This document shows, piece by piece, positions 45,867-59,153 of a DNA stretch of 64,000 nt (the first letter of the stretch is position 1; every line of letters begins with the position of its first letter). This DNA comes from Engraulis encrasicolus. Its lineage: Eukaryota > Chordata > Actinopteri > Clupeiformes > Engraulidae. The notes beneath the pieces are model-generated. The model saw only the letters and a program-made list of their open reading frames with translations. It did no database searches and was not told the origin of the DNA. The stretch covers positions 9,140,848 to 9,204,847 of the forward strand of contig NC_085859.1 of the NCBI RefSeq assembly GCF_034702125.1, written 5' to 3'. Both the position numbers and the translations under genes were made by a program.

Positions 45867-46968
45867 GCAATCTTATATTGACCAATGTTAGTGAGCCTGT
45901 GTGAGTTATAGCCTAATTTTCCTGTTCTTAGCTTAGCTGAGTGTAGAGGCATCTGGTGTGGTTTTCTGCAAATGTAGCCCATCAGCACAAGGTTTGACAT
46001 GCTGTGCATTCAGAGATGCTCTAATGTATGTGTTTCTGAAATACTCAAACCTAGCCAATCTCCCTTGGATTTAGTGGTACTCAGCTGTATCTGGTTAGCC
46101 TGGCACCCACCAACAAAGTGCTCTGAGCTGTAGATGAATTCGGTGGAGTACAGAATAGGGTAAATGCTACTGGGGAATGTGGTTTCCTGTGGTGCACCAG
46201 CAGGGAAGCTGACAGGAGGGGTCAACTGTCCTGGGCCCAGGGAGAGATGTGGCCCAGAATCCGGTCTCCATTACATTGAATGTATTGAGTTGGGGGCCCT
46301 TTCTGATGGCTTTGTCCTGGGCACAGCCAAAGCAGTCAGCGGTCCTGAGCACCAGTGCTACTGACCACACACTCTGATGTTAGGTCCCCCAGTCTGACAA
46401 ACTGAGATGGTAGTCTGTGATCCAGTCTACCAGGTCAAGCCACAACCCCACCCCCAGCAGTTAATACTCGTGTTTGCAATTCCGCAGATATTTGCATGAT
46501 CACAATGAGATTTGCTTGGTCTAATAAAGGTGGGGTTGAATGCTTGGCAAACAAGTTGGACAGAAATATCTAATGTGACTTCCCAAGACATAAAAAGCTG
46601 CTTCATGAAGTAGTGAGTGAACTTCGTCACAAACATGTGGACTGGACACTCAATTCACGTCAACTAGATGACTGTCAATCAGGGCAGATTACTGACGACA
46701 TGGTGGCTGCACAAGTAGCAAAGCCAGCAGTCTGGCTAGAAACCGGCTAGCAGCCACACTCCAAGCAGCTTCATGAGCTGAAGAGACTACACAGGACTGC
46801 CACTTTTCCATATAGTGCAGATCCGTCTGGGCATGGACGCCCGTGCAAGGAGAAAGGAAACTGGTCACAATGCCAAAAACAACAAAAGCTGCCCCCTCCA
46901 AGAGTACCTGAAAACACCAAATGCTGCCTATAGGCATGAACGGCCATCCGGGTACTTTGCTCGTAAAT

Positions 46969-47220
46969 GTGCGTTACGCCCCTTTATGGGGGAAATCAAA
47001 CCGAATGTCTCATCAACTTACATGCTACATCGGCTAGCCTAAATGAACACAGTCCAGGCTGTTTGGCTATATTATTTTAACAGCCGGCAACACAACATGT
47101 TTTCGGCATGTTGCGCGTGAACAACGCTAGTCTACAGGTCCTTATCTTTCGTTTATTAAACCCCAACACCACCAATTGACTTGCATTGGCTGTTTTCCCC
47201 CACAAAAGGGCGTAACGCAC
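46969..47220. mobile_element. MITE, 252 bp, AT-flanked
   Basis: Ends GTGCGTTACGCCC and GGGCGTAACGCAC, with TTTATGGGGGAAA / TTTTCCCCCACAAAA inside. AT occurs on both flanks (46967-46968 and 47221-47222). No coding content. 45867-46966 and 47223-47880 hold nothing else I recognise. Confidence 0.6.
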
Positions 47221-47887
47221 ATGGAAAACGTCACACCGTTCATGAGTATTGGTGCCTACCGGTCACATGATGAGCCCTGTCACAGCAGATTGCTGTTAGG
47301 AATTAAAGGCACATGTCTCATCATGCTACAAATGCATTTCTTATGTACCTTTTTCATTTCAGTGCAATAGTAGAGGAGCTAATTTCATTAAATAATATTA
47401 AATAATATTAAATCTGATTCATTTATTAGGTTGTGCTTACTTACAGAAAAGTAAAACTATTTCTAATGTATACCCATAGTATGGCATTTTTCATATAATT
47501 CAACTCCGTGGTGAAAGGTTAACATTCACAACACTATGGATTGAAAGCATGATTCTACTAGTTGAGATTTTTTTATTATTAGAAAATAGGCTCTCAATTG
47601 TAAAACTAATTGTCGGCCATGGTTTAGGCTATACAATTTACATATAATGAATTCCTCTATATCTGTCAACATCAAGGATATGATAATGATAAAGTGATGC
47701 TTGGAATGATCTGTGGCCTGTTGTTAGTGGGTAGACAAAAAGTAACTTTTCAGAAAATCCCTCTCAGGGACAGGTTCTTGAGAGGATGTACAAACGTTAA
47801 ATCCAACAGCTATGATGTCTAACTTGCTATCAGACAACTATACTCCAGAGACACACAGGTTTCGAAAATATATANGCCTACGCAGTN

Positions 47888-48190
47888 AGAATTTGCCTGG
47901 CACTAAGCCCTTGGCACATATGAACACAGATTTTCCATACAATAATGACCCAAGAAACGACATGAAGTGGTTGGGTTTTTTTTTTTTTTTTTTACTTTTG
48001 GCAACACTTGCACAGCATTTCTGGACAAAATAAGCAATAAATGGCCTAAAATGGCCTTTCATTGTTTCCAATGTTATTGTGTACTTTTTTACCACCTCTT
48101 AATCTATCATGTACCGAATCAATTTGGTTATTGTATTGGGTATTAATCTGAAACAGAATCTCACTTTAGTGAATCTTTTGCATCAAACCT
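47888..48190 (+). repeat. Extra fold-back subrepeat in forward orientation
   Basis: GATTTTCCATACAATAATGA then CCCAAGAAACGACATGAAGT matches the left-arm subrepeat at 44821 in the same orientation. It may be the continuation of the left-arm unit that breaks off at about 44870, displaced by the DNA between. Confidence 0.5.
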
Positions 48191-48349
48191 GAAAAGAAAT
48201 ACAGAGTAGGCCTATAAAATGGACTTGTGGACTGTAAAGTGGACACTGATGAAATTCTTAATTTGAACAAATGAAAAGACGGTTGATTTTCAACACATTT
48301 TAGGCTGTTTTGTCTTAGAATTCAAATGTCAAAATCAACCACTCAATTT

Positions 48350-49371
48350 CATTTCTTGGGTCTGTATTGTATGGAAAAATGTACTTATTTCTGTCTGCAT
48401 GCCTTTTACCTCCAAACTTATTCCTCATTCTGACAGTTTTATCATTTCCCAGGTTCCAGTCTAGGGCATTAGAGGGTTAAAAATGTAAACTTTGGGGTAT
48501 AATTTCAGCTTAAAACCAATTAAATATTCAAATTCATACCTTATACTGTATATTGTCACCCTTTAAATGAGAAATAAAGAGAGGTGAAAACGGACGCAAT
48601 AAAACTTAAAAATATGACTGAATTTCTACACTTTTAAAGCCATTTTTGCAGTTTTTGGACCAAAAGCACAGTTTAAATGTGGTCAAATGTCCAAAACAAC
48701 CACTCAATTGTATTCACTGGGTCACTATTGTATGGACAAATGTGTTAATTTGTCTCTGTATGTAATTTACTTCAGAAGTTATGGCCCCTTTCGTAACCTT
48801 TTTTTCTGGGTTCCAGTCTAGGGCATTAAAGGGTTAAAAATGGTAAACTTTGGGTTATTATTTCAGCTTAATACCAATAGAATAATCAAACCCAGACTAT
48901 ATACAGTATATTGTCATACTGTAAATGAGAAATGAAGAGCAAGTGGTTATAACGGACACAACTTGGAAATATGATTTAAAAAATGAACATTTCTACACAT
49001 TTAAGGCAATTTTTTGCCGTTTTTGACCAAAAACAGGGTTCAAATATGGTCAAATGTGGTAAATACCCCTGAATTGAATTCACTGGGTCAGTAATGTATG
49101 GAAAAATGTGTTCATTTGTCTCTGTATGTAGTTTACTTCAGAAGTTATGACCCATTATGCATCCTTTCCCCCCAATCTGCAGTGTTCCAATTTTTACATA
49201 GACCTTCTGTGCACCCCAACTTTGATGGGGTGTCACGGAAATTCCCATTGGATTTGGCCGTGGATAAATTGTGAGGTGTGTCCAGACACCTGTAAGAACA
49301 CATGGTAAAAAAATCTATTGGTAATAAATTAGTTCACAGATTTCCCAAAATATCCATATCTTTCCCTAACT
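48350..49371 (-). repeat. Right-arm subrepeats and end of the giant fold-back element
   Basis: Mirror of the left arm: the reverse-complement block TGGGTC-GT-TTGTATGG occurs at about 48360, 48720 and 49085 (spacing about 365). The outermost 255 bp are nearly identical to 36332-36586, including GATTTGGCCGTGGATAAATT and GTGTCCAGACACCTGTAAGA. Confidence 0.75.
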
Positions 49372-49378
49372 ATTATAT

Positions 49379-49436
49379 TCGAACTCACAATTATTAAGGT
49401 AGCACTCTGTCGCCTTCATCACTATACCAGGCTGGC
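49379..49436 (-). repeat. tRNA-like sequence 1 (probable SINE head)
   Basis: On the minus strand GGTATAGTGATGAAGGCGAC looks like an A box and GTGAGTTCGAATAT like a B box. It abuts the right end of the giant fold-back element, which appears to have landed just past the B box. Confidence 0.45.
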
Positions 49437-49520
49437 AGATGATGTCATGGTTTACTTGGTCAAGTTTATTAGAAAGCTACCCTGCGAAATCAAGAACTAG
49501 TTAAACTATCATCATCGCGT

Positions 49521-49595
49521 CGCTACTACAGGGATTTGATCTGATGATCCTAAGATTCTAGGTCGGACAGTTTAACCACCGCGCTAGTCGCTTGA
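49521..49595 (-). repeat. tRNA-like sequence 2 (probable SINE head)
   Basis: On the minus strand GACTAGCGCGGTGGTTAAAC (A box) and AGATCAAATCCCTG (B box) are spaced as in a tRNA, with an anticodon-arm-like stretch between. It lacks the paired acceptor stem of a true tRNA gene. Confidence 0.45.
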
Positions 49596-49959
49596 CTCTG
49601 AACGACGTAGCTGAGTTTCCTTCTTGTAGTCAACATGAATCAACTTGTAGACTGTTAAAACCCGCACAAAACCTATAATAAATAAAATAGGTCTGCTCTC
49701 TTATTTAGCTGTAGGCCTAGTTAAGTATTAATAATTGCTGACAGAACTACTGTCTCGTTTATGGTTGCTTAGCGGTAGAACTAAAACAATTTTCGTCTTC
49801 GGAAGCGTCTCACTTTGAAAAACTACTTCAAAAGGGAATTGGAGGTGCATAGATTTTATTTGGACATTTGGGTCAATCTACGGCATGAGCTGAATTTATT
49901 GTAGGCCTAGAGTGGAACCAAATCAAAGTCACTCACTACATATCCAGTCTCAACACACA

Positions 49960-50155
49960 CACAAGAAATCTAGAAAACTTGAGGGTAGCGGCGCGCAATG
50001 AAACCTCCACACGCCTCGCAAAATGTGAAGCCTCATCTGGCATTGTCACGTGGTTTTTACGTTGCCGACACAAGCCTCGAAGCAAGGCTTCATATGTTAC
50101 GCCCACTTTTGCTCGAAGCAGGCTTCGAAGCCTCGCTTCAAGTTCCCCATCACTA
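49960..50155. repeat. hAT-family end (TAGTGATGG type), right
   Basis: Minus strand: TAGTGATGGGGAACTTGAAG followed by CGAGGCTTCGAAGCCTGC and repeated GAAGC/GCTTC blocks. Related to 35919-36070 in inverted orientation. 50156-51009 has open frames on several strands but nothing I recognise. Confidence 0.45.
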
Positions 50156-51009
50156 TCCGGCGGCTCCAATCCTCATTGCGGTGTCCCAGAGGGCACTCCT
50201 TTGTGGCTGCGCTCAAAATCCTTGGTTATGCCTTGGATCGTATTCTTGCCAGTGGCTGCTCGCTCTGGCTGCCATTTGCTAACTGCTTAGCAGTTAAGCT
50301 TCATCCTCTTTTCTCCCACTCTCTTGCACTTGCTGCTTCTAACCTTGGTGAGTTTATGCAAAACGTTCTTGCGATATGCACTGAATACTTCAGTTGGGCA
50401 ATGTAGTGACCTTTATATTGGCTTGCAGAATGCATCAGCAGAAGGTTTGGCAAGTGAAGTCTCTCTGTGACAGTGGATGCATCTTGTGACTTGAGTGTGC
50501 CAGCTACCTGGTAGGCTCTCACCTCCTATTCCTCTTGAAATTATGGTCAAATGTTGCAGTCAAGTAATTATGTACTTTCATTCCTATTAGGGGCCGTGTG
50601 ATATCCAACTGAGATAAGAAGTTTCCTCCTGTCCATTCACGGTGGCTGTCGCTCTATCTATGGACTGGGGTGCATGGCGCTCCCTCAATTGTTTGCTGCG
50701 CTACACCCATGAACGTGTTCTGGATTCTGTGTGTCAACTTGCCCAGCTAATTGGGGCATTATTTGAAAACCAGTATGCTGTATTCATATGCTTTCTGTGT
50801 GTTTTGTTTGGTTTGCAGTGACTTTATTTTCGGCCCGACTCCCAAAAAGTAGTGCAAGTGACAAATCGTGGCAAATTCGGGCAAAAAGTTGCCCGGCTTT
50901 AGTTTAATGGGTTGACTACGAGGTTTCTGTATATCAAATGTAGTAGATAACTGTCAATCTGAAAGACAAATCCTAATCTTCGTTTGGGGGCCCACTAGAT
51001 GCTACTGAT

Positions 51010-51760
51010 ATGTCCCCGATTCTCTGACGGAGAATGAGAGACTACTCTCTCTATGAGAGGTCCTCATCGTATGAGACATCCACCGAACACCATAAAATCA
51101 CCGCCGATAGGCATGGAGGCTGCAAGGGGCCAACATTGCCGCATTCCGAGAAGGCGGCCGTGTACTTGCGCAAGTTCTCTTCCACCACAAGATCCCTAAG
51201 CTTTCTGAAAGACAAGGGAACGGTAGAGAGTAGTCCCTCTCATTCTCCTTCAGAGAACCGGGGACATATACATGTAATATTGTTCTCTTATCAGTTGAAT
51301 TTTGTTCGACTACTCTCTACGGGATATACAAACACTCCCGTAACACTAATGCCCAGGGGTTGCTGTGCAGAGAGAATGAAGCCCATGAGAACAGTGGAGC
51401 ACCGCAGGGCACAGCCTATCGATCTTTTGGCAGACGCCTCTGAGTAATGCGGTCGTACCCCTACTCACGCCCACGTCCGCTTAGCCTGGACGGGCCACAT
51501 CCATAAAGCCCACCGCTCTGGATGTGGGTGAAAGAGTTCAGCACAGGCCTGGGAAAGCAGGTCCCTCCTCAAGTTTAGCTCCCTACGCTCGCCCGCAAGT
51601 AGGCTAGTAATTTCCGCCAACTAAGGCCACCCACCTCATCAGGGTGCTACCAAGAGCAGAGACAGACGTTCTCGATGCACCATGTGCAGAACAGCCAGTA
51701 ATAGGGCCACCGGGGAATAGGCTTACAGCCTCCAACTGGGCCAGGGTGTGCCAGGGCCAG
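51010..51760. mobile_element. DIRS-like terminal fragment with hairpin
   Basis: TGTCCCCGATTCTCTGACGG through AGAGACTACTCTC (51012-51050) is inverted at 51228-51271 (GAGAGTAGTCCCTCTCATTC ... CCGGGGACA), a hairpin with about 180 bp loop. GAGGTCCTCATCGTATGAGA and the block at 51285-51330 match the DIRS-like 5' end at 14605. Inverted and complementary terminal repeats are a DIRS trait. The region 51330-51760 is GC-rich with no clear frame. Confidence 0.4.
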
Positions 51761-52069
51761 ACATTTCGTTGTCCGGTAATTACCGGTTATTGGCCGAGAA
51801 AAAATGTGAATGTCCGGGGAAAAAAATATCACCGGTCAAAGTGTCCGTTTGAAATTCCTAATATAGCCTAATCCCATCTAGCCTATCTAAAATCTTTCTC
51901 TTCTTGGGCGCACACAGCTACGTTCTCGAAATGTAGATAAACAGCCAATCATGGCTTTGCTGCTAAGGGAAATAAGAAAAATGTGTTTCCTGTCGACCAA
52001 TCAGAATAGCCGAATGTGACGGTCAGATTCTTAGAAGGAGCAGGAAGCGTTCTCCCATTAGACCAGTAC

Positions 52070-53030
52070 ATGTACACACTACCAAAAATCCACAAGAACT
52101 TGTTGAACCCTCCGGGAACGGTAATTTTTTTTCCCTAGTACAGGGACGCCACAGATGGCCAAACTCGGCTTCTCATTGGTCAACCTTCACAACTTCCTGT
52201 GACAGGTTAGGGTTTAGACATGGGTTTTGGTCTGGGCACAATTTCGCATCAAATTCGCCAATACCTTGCTTATTTCGCCGTTCTTGGCAAAAGTAAAGAA
52301 TAAGAAACATTGCTTTCCTGACAGGTTAAGTTTAGGGAAGGTTTAGGTTTAGGCACATATCAAAAGTGTGGCGAGTGTCGGCATGTTTGCGGCTTCAAGA
52401 CTCTCCTGTAACACATCTCACATGTTGCTGTCTTGCCGCTCTGGAAGGCCACCTCTGGCGTCACCCTACTAGGAAAACCCTACTAGCCTCCGGGACGTCC
52501 ATTTGTCTCGGGCATTGATTCACTCACGGAACCATTGTCTCAATTTGTGGACTTCCACATTAAAGACTTGGTTTATGGTTTACCCTCTTATCTCAAAGAC
52601 ACGATGGACTTTTTGAAGAAACTTAGTGACTGTCATGTGGACACAAATGATTTGCTTTGCACAATGGACGTGTCAAGTCTTTATCCTAGTATACCGCACA
52701 AAGATGGTTTGGAAGCTATGGAATATTATTTGAAACAGAGATGAACATGATTCCTCTACTGAATTTTTGTTAAGCCTTACCAATGAAATTTCAGGACAAA
52801 TATTATTTGCAGCAACGGGGCTCAGCCATGGGTTCACCAATGGCGCCTAATTATGCAAATGTATTTATGGGAAAATTTGAGTTGGACTTTGTGTATAATA
52901 ATAATCTTTATTCAAAGTTTCTGAAACAAAATTGGCGTTACATTGATGATTTATGTTTTATTTGGAGTGGTAATACTGAAGACTTGAAATACTTCCACGC
53001 GTACATGAACTCAAAGATTAGAGGTGCTTA
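52070..53030 (+). pseudogene. Second Penelope-like RT fragment, decayed
   Basis: A different lineage from copies A-C. Plus-strand text: TLPKIHKNLLNPPG (52076-52119), interrupted by a MITE, then PFVSGIDSLTEPLSQFVDF, LPSYLKDTMDFLKK, LLCTMDVSSLYPSIPHKDG, a stop/frameshift at about 52741, QQRGSAMGSPMAPNYANVFM and the catalytic WRYIDDLCFIW (about 52931-52963). It ends at about 53025. The order of motifs is that of a Penelope-type RT. No endonuclease domain remains. Confidence 0.7.
52121..52486. mobile_element. MITE inserted in the second Penelope fragment
   Basis: Termini CCCTAGTACAGGGACGCC (from 52133) and GGCGTCACCCTACTAGG (to 52473) are inverted. CCTCCGGGAACG (52109-52120) recurs as CCTCCGGGACG after it (52487-52497), consistent with a duplication of about 9-10 bp. 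Removing the insert restores a continuous RT frame across NPPG-RPFV. Confidence 0.6.
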
Positions 53031-54636
53031 ACTCGAATCTTTGAGGCGTCCGGATTGATTGGATCATTCCAAGGAGGGTATCCGGATTAGACGGATCACA
53101 CGGATCACTTATTTAAAATAAATAAAAATAAATAATAATAATGTATTTTTTAAAAACGTTTCTGCCGTTAAGTAGCTATGCGCCTCGCCTTTGTTGTTCC
53201 ATTTATCAATTCACGTTGATAAATCAAAGAGTAAGACAGTTTGATCAACAAAACTCACTTAATGAATGTCACAGTTCCTAAACTCATGCTGCGATCTGGG
53301 TCTCCTCACTAAACATGCAACCACAACTCGAACAGCCTTTGGCAGCAGTGAAACGGCATGTTCCTGATTTTGCAATAAATAATGTGTGTGTTTGTATTTA
53401 AGAAGACTAAAAGTCAAATATTTGGGAGCAGAAGTCTAGTTGAGCAGGGACAGTCAGGAGGCGAGCAGCAGATGACCACTCGCTTCCGCTGCCGAGTTGC
53501 CTTGCGACTTGCACACTCGTGGCAAAAACGAAACTTAAGCGTTGATCCGATCCGTAGGGGATTCGCTGCTACCAACAACTCAGTCAGGATTCGTCTCACC
53601 AAGTCGCAGAGGGCGCCGCTGCTGAGTGACTCAGACGAGGGGAGTGACAGCAGTGGCTTTAAAGACTGTACGCTGTAACGCAGTGAGTGATAGTAGAGTC
53701 ACGTCTGTAGACAATAATTTCCCTAAGAGTAGCCTACAGACTGAGACGTTAAAGCGTTGGCAGAGCACTGTTAACATTTAGAAATGTAGACCTCAACAGA
53801 ATCAGAAGCACACACATACCCGCGACTCAATTGGCCACAACAGGCTGGACGTATCAAACAGGCTCGATGAATGACGAGGCGGGAGTTGGTTCAGTTTTAC
53901 TCAGTGAGTGTTCGTGACTGAACAGCATACTAGGGAGATTAGAGAATGGCTGTTGTAGTCAACTAAAGAGGATATATTCCGGTTTCACAATTTCTCGCGC
54001 TGTAACGCACGATCTGATATCGCCAAGTAATTTAATTAACACTCCTGGACCGATGTGAAAGATGTTTGCCCAGGACCGATGTTATAGCCAACCAATCAGG
54101 AGTCATTTGAGGTTGTGATGTCAGTAACAGGGCGACTTGCATTTCCAAATATGCCATCCCGCCTAAACTTGCATTTCATCCCGCCTAAACTTGAATTTCC
54201 AAAATAGCAACGTGTGCTGTCGTGCCGTTCCAGCAGTCCGCTTAGTTTGTGCATCACAACCGGGTGCCCCCCAACAGACCCCTGGTGCCGCCTGCAAGGA
54301 CCTGCCACGCTATCATTCCAAAGAGGTAAGACTATTACAATATTGCGCATTGCTGTTGTACTCTAGACATTTGCTTGCATTTAAGACATTTGTAAGAGAA
54401 CATTTGTCTTCATAAGCTTTATACAGCTTGGCTGTTATCAAAGCTTTATGAGGTTGCTATTTTGCTAACTACCAACGTGCCCCCAAGAGCTAGCTTTACA
54501 AGGCATTCAATCTAGCTGGGATAGTAATCAAGAAGTTTGTTATATCGATTTTAACTCCGTTTTGACCAAATACGTAGTTGCCTTTGGTGGGTAGAGTGGA
54601 GAAGTAGCAGACTGATGGCTGCCTTTTAGAGTAGTG
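53031..54636. other. No recognisable gene
   Basis: Begins with a GATCC/GGATCA-rich stretch (53045-53110). It contains moderately GC-rich unique DNA and an open frame at 53382-53678 without recognisable domains. 54170-54205 has a short direct repeat (TCCCGCCTAAACTTG). Confidence 0.35.
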
Positions 54637-56469
54637 TTAGTCCATGGGCCGGAGCAGAAGTTGGTATCACCTGGGGTGGCAAAGTCTATCAATGTTTTTT
54701 GTAATCCTCCATGCCTGAGGGACATTATTTGGTATGATAGCCCTCTGGAAGTGGTAGCTTTCTTATATTTTTACTCACTTTTATAATGACACCCAGTGCA
54801 TTTCGCAATACATGCCTATATATGGATGTAGCCGTATGCAAGTGTCTGTGATGATGGGATATATTTTCATTGATGTTACATCACATGTAGACACCTTAGG
54901 GATTTTGAAAATATACAGTTTTGATGGATAATGTGCTTTCCTATGAATTATATAAGTCAAAATATATCCGTCATACACTTTTTCAGCAATATAATGCAAG
55001 GTTACATTGATACAGAAGCCTGTAGGAGGGTGGGTCAAATCCTAATACTTGCTATATCATATCTGTAGAGTGTGGGCTTTCAGAAAATATATGGGTTTGC
55101 TAGTTTAATATAAATTATACACCTATTTAGGCCAAAAACCCATAACTGTCTAATGGATTTCAATGGAAATCAATGCATTTCAATGTACTGCAAAGCACAT
55201 TACATAACTAAGGTATAGTGGAATGTAGGAAGTTGTGAGATGCCTCAATGCACATTATATCACATCTACAGTGTATAGACCTAAGACAATATATGGATTG
55301 GATAGCTTACTAAGAATAACCCACTTATTTTAGACCCACAACTCATGGCCGTCCATTCAAAATCAATGCATTTAAAAGTATGAAATCTTTAGGACTTTGC
55401 AGAGCTTATGTAGGGATAGAGGAAGTTAGGAGATGTTTAAATGCACATTATGAACCTTTGGAAAATGCATGGATTAGATTGCTAAATGCACATAATTCAG
55501 GTACTTGCGATGCTGACCATTGAAATGCATTGTAAATGCAAGTTCTGCAATTACATTATAGAACTAAGGCAGAGGAGTGTAGGAAGTTGGGAGATATCAC
55601 AACACAAATGTCACATCCAGTGGATCTTTAGAAAGCCTATATACATTATGTTAAATAATCTTTTTTTCAGTCAGTGGGCCTGGACACATTTAGCCTATAT
55701 TTCTAATAAATTAAAGTGATGGTAGGCATGTGCTGGAGATGCATGCTAAGATGTCCTAAAATGGGCCAGAGTGCTATCAATACAAACTTGATAACGCTTA
55801 CTTCTTTACATGAAATGAGATTTTCTTTTGCCACTTTTGTTTTGTTGAACCTCAAACCCATAAGCACTGGTAGTATTGGGTCACCCATGAAGTGAAAAAA
55901 TGTTGCCTGGTCTCCTTTTATCATATAGCCTACTTGCAGTTATGGAAAAAGTTTCTGACACCCTGTGGATGATTAGTTGATGGGCATGTGGATGTTATTT
56001 TCAGAAAGTACTATTCAATGGCTGACCAGGCATATTAGATCTTGATAGAGACCATAGTGTCTTGGTTGCAAAAATGGCTCAACTTGAGTCTACAGGAGGT
56101 GGACACTCAAGTGTTTGAAAACAAGATTAATTAGGACAAGGCAAGAGGTCAAGAGGATACGTAACTCTCAGAATGGCATTTGCAAAAGAAGAAATGAGAA
56201 TTTAATGACACTAACTGTTCAATGAAAAGAAAGCAAATAGTGCATTCAGAATCCTTCACACATAACATGGCAATTGCACCTATGGTATGTTGTTTTAACA
56301 AATTATAATGTGTGTGAATTATAATTTTCAAAATCTCCATCACTATTATCATAATCAGCCAGGTTGGGCTATTATATCTAGTCTTCCAAAAACTCAGTCA
56401 TGAAGAGATTCAGTGTTTGCGTTATAGCTGTATAGAAAACGTGGTGAATGATAAATGATGAAGTTGAAT

Positions 56470-57330
56470 TTAGGAGCTGTTTGCCATTTGTTGGGTCCTG
56501 TGGCTTTTCCCCCATCCAATCAGCATCATTGGTGATTGCTGGTTGCTGGCGCAACAAATTGGAGAATGATAGGGGTAAGTTTCATGAACAGTTTCAATTT
56601 CTGAGTAATGAGCTGGTTTTAGAACACATGACACTAACGACCTCTGGCTCAGTTCCTCTGGCTTTTGAGGGTGTCTTTGAACTTCATACTGTAAACCCTT
56701 ACTGGGAAGTGACAGGGTGATCATACCTGTGCTTTTGGTGGCTGTGAGACCCTTGCCGGCTGCGATGTACCTTTCCATGGTACAATGTATTAAATAATGA
56801 GCTGGTTTTCTGAGGGCATGTGGGGGCAATCTCCAAAGGAAATGGCTGTATGAATAGGAAACTGAAGGATACACCAATATCTCCAGCCTTCTTGGGAGCT
56901 GATGCTGCCTCATTCCGATCGCAGGTCTCCGATTTTACTAAGTAACCACAAGTGATGCCTTTTCCCTCACCACTGATCTCACAATACAGTATGTCTGAAT
57001 TCAGTGTCATCTGTAGCCATGCCTTGGTGCACTGCAAGTTGTGAGATTGGTAATGGACATCTTGAAACTTCAAGCCACATCTTGATGCAAGCTTGAAAGT
57101 CCTCTTTCCAGTTGCTGTTCAAATGGGCACTTTCTTAAATGGGGAGGCACATCACTCGGAGAAGCTCATGGGGTATGGCGCCAAAGACCATGAAGATGAC
57201 ATGGAGGTTCTTTTTTCCAGCTTAGTTGTTTGGATTCAATGTCAGGTCATGCTGTGTGTTACCCAGACATGCCACCCTTTGAAAAGTATCAATGTGCATG
57301 ATTGCCCATCCTTTGTGAAATAACACTGAA
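56470..57330 (-). pseudogene. Unrecognised decayed coding region inside the fold-back element
   Basis: Minus-strand frames give protein-like text in successive pieces: MHIDTFQRVACLGNTQHDL then LHVIFMVFGAIPHELLRVMC (57300-57160), LQCTKAWLQMTLNSDILYCE, ITCGYLVKSETCDRNEAAS and PKKAGDIGVSFSFLFIQPFP followed by LEIAPTCPQK (57040-56780), then a last piece to 56470 with GLQYEVQRHPQKPEELSQRS. Two or more frameshifts/stops interrupt it. The Cys/Trp content and continuity over about 800 bp argue for a former gene, plausibly the element's own transposase or accessory protein. I cannot name the family. Confidence 0.4.
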
Positions 57331-57712
57331 AAGGAGATTACTTTCCAAGATAGAGATCAGGACCCCACCAGCTCTACACATGCAGTCAATGATTTCAATT
57401 CACTTCCAATTGCATCTTCCAGTTTTCTCCGTTACACTTTAGACCTACCTTCATTCTGTAATATAGCCTATTGATTTGATTTTCAATGGCTAGATGAGTT
57501 TTGAGTCTAAAATAACTGTACTGCATATCAAGCCCATTTGTTTTCCCAAGGTCTACATAGCTATATAATGTGCATTGAGAGATCTGTCAACTTACATTGA
57601 GCTATACCTTAGTTCTGTAATGCACTTTGCCTGGAAGTGCTTTGATTTTCAATGGACGGCTATGAGGTTTGGGTCTAAATAACTCTGTAATGTGTATCAA
57701 ACTGTCTAATCC

Positions 57713-57913
57713 AGGGGTGCCCAACCTATTCCAACTCGGGGTCCCCTTGAAATGTTCATACTTCTTCAGGGCTCATCACTGACTGAATAAATAAAACAAA
57801 ACATACACTACAAACAAATATGATTTTGATTTTTAGAAAATGATTTCAAGTCTCACTTGGAATACAGTAAGGGCCAACCAGTGGACCCAGGCCTAAAGTT
57901 CGTGAATCATTGA
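57713..57913. mobile_element. hAT-type MITE, about 200 bp
   Basis: The left end AGGGGTGCCCAACCTATTCC and the complemented right end TCAATGATTCACGAACTTTA are degenerate Charlie-like hAT termini. The flanks TCTAATCC (57705-57712) and TCTAGTCC (57914-57921) match at 7 of 8. Inserted in the right arm of the giant fold-back element. Confidence 0.65.
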
Positions 57914-58047
57914 TCTAGTCCATATACTTTCTAAAGGTCTAGATGTGATATGCATTGGGACAACTCACAATTTCCTACATTAATCTACAACACATTTCTG
58001 TACTATACCTTGCATTACATTGCAACGCATGGGTTTTCATTCAAATC

Positions 58048-59153
<1,106 letters not shown>

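Larger units (their letters stand above)
36332..49371. mobile_element. Giant fold-back element with ~360 bp subrepeat arms
   Basis: The left end TAGTTAGGGAAAGATATGG and the right end CCATATCTTTCCCTAACTA are inverted. The arms match for at least 1 kb: 36332-36586 plus 44078-44870 on the left, about 48350-49371 on the right. The left arm is interrupted by the Penelope-like array (36587-44077). Excluding that, the element is about 5.5 kb. The flanks TTA (36329-36331) and TTA (49372-49374) could be a 3 bp target duplication, as made by PIF/Harbinger, but three bases are weak proof. The arms contain tandem subrepeats of about 360 bp. The middle holds a SINE, a small MITE and unrecognised DNA, and no transposase. 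Confidence 0.7.

Noticed and set aside
35919..50155. A single 14 kb hAT element spanning the giant fold-back
   Set aside because: Both ends are of related TAGTGATGG type and inverted, but the 8 bp flanks do not match and the ends are only loosely alike; kept as two separate ends.
53382..53678. 98-codon open frame as a small host gene
   Set aside because: Arg/Ser-rich text without domain, start context or splice signals; the opposite strand is open too.
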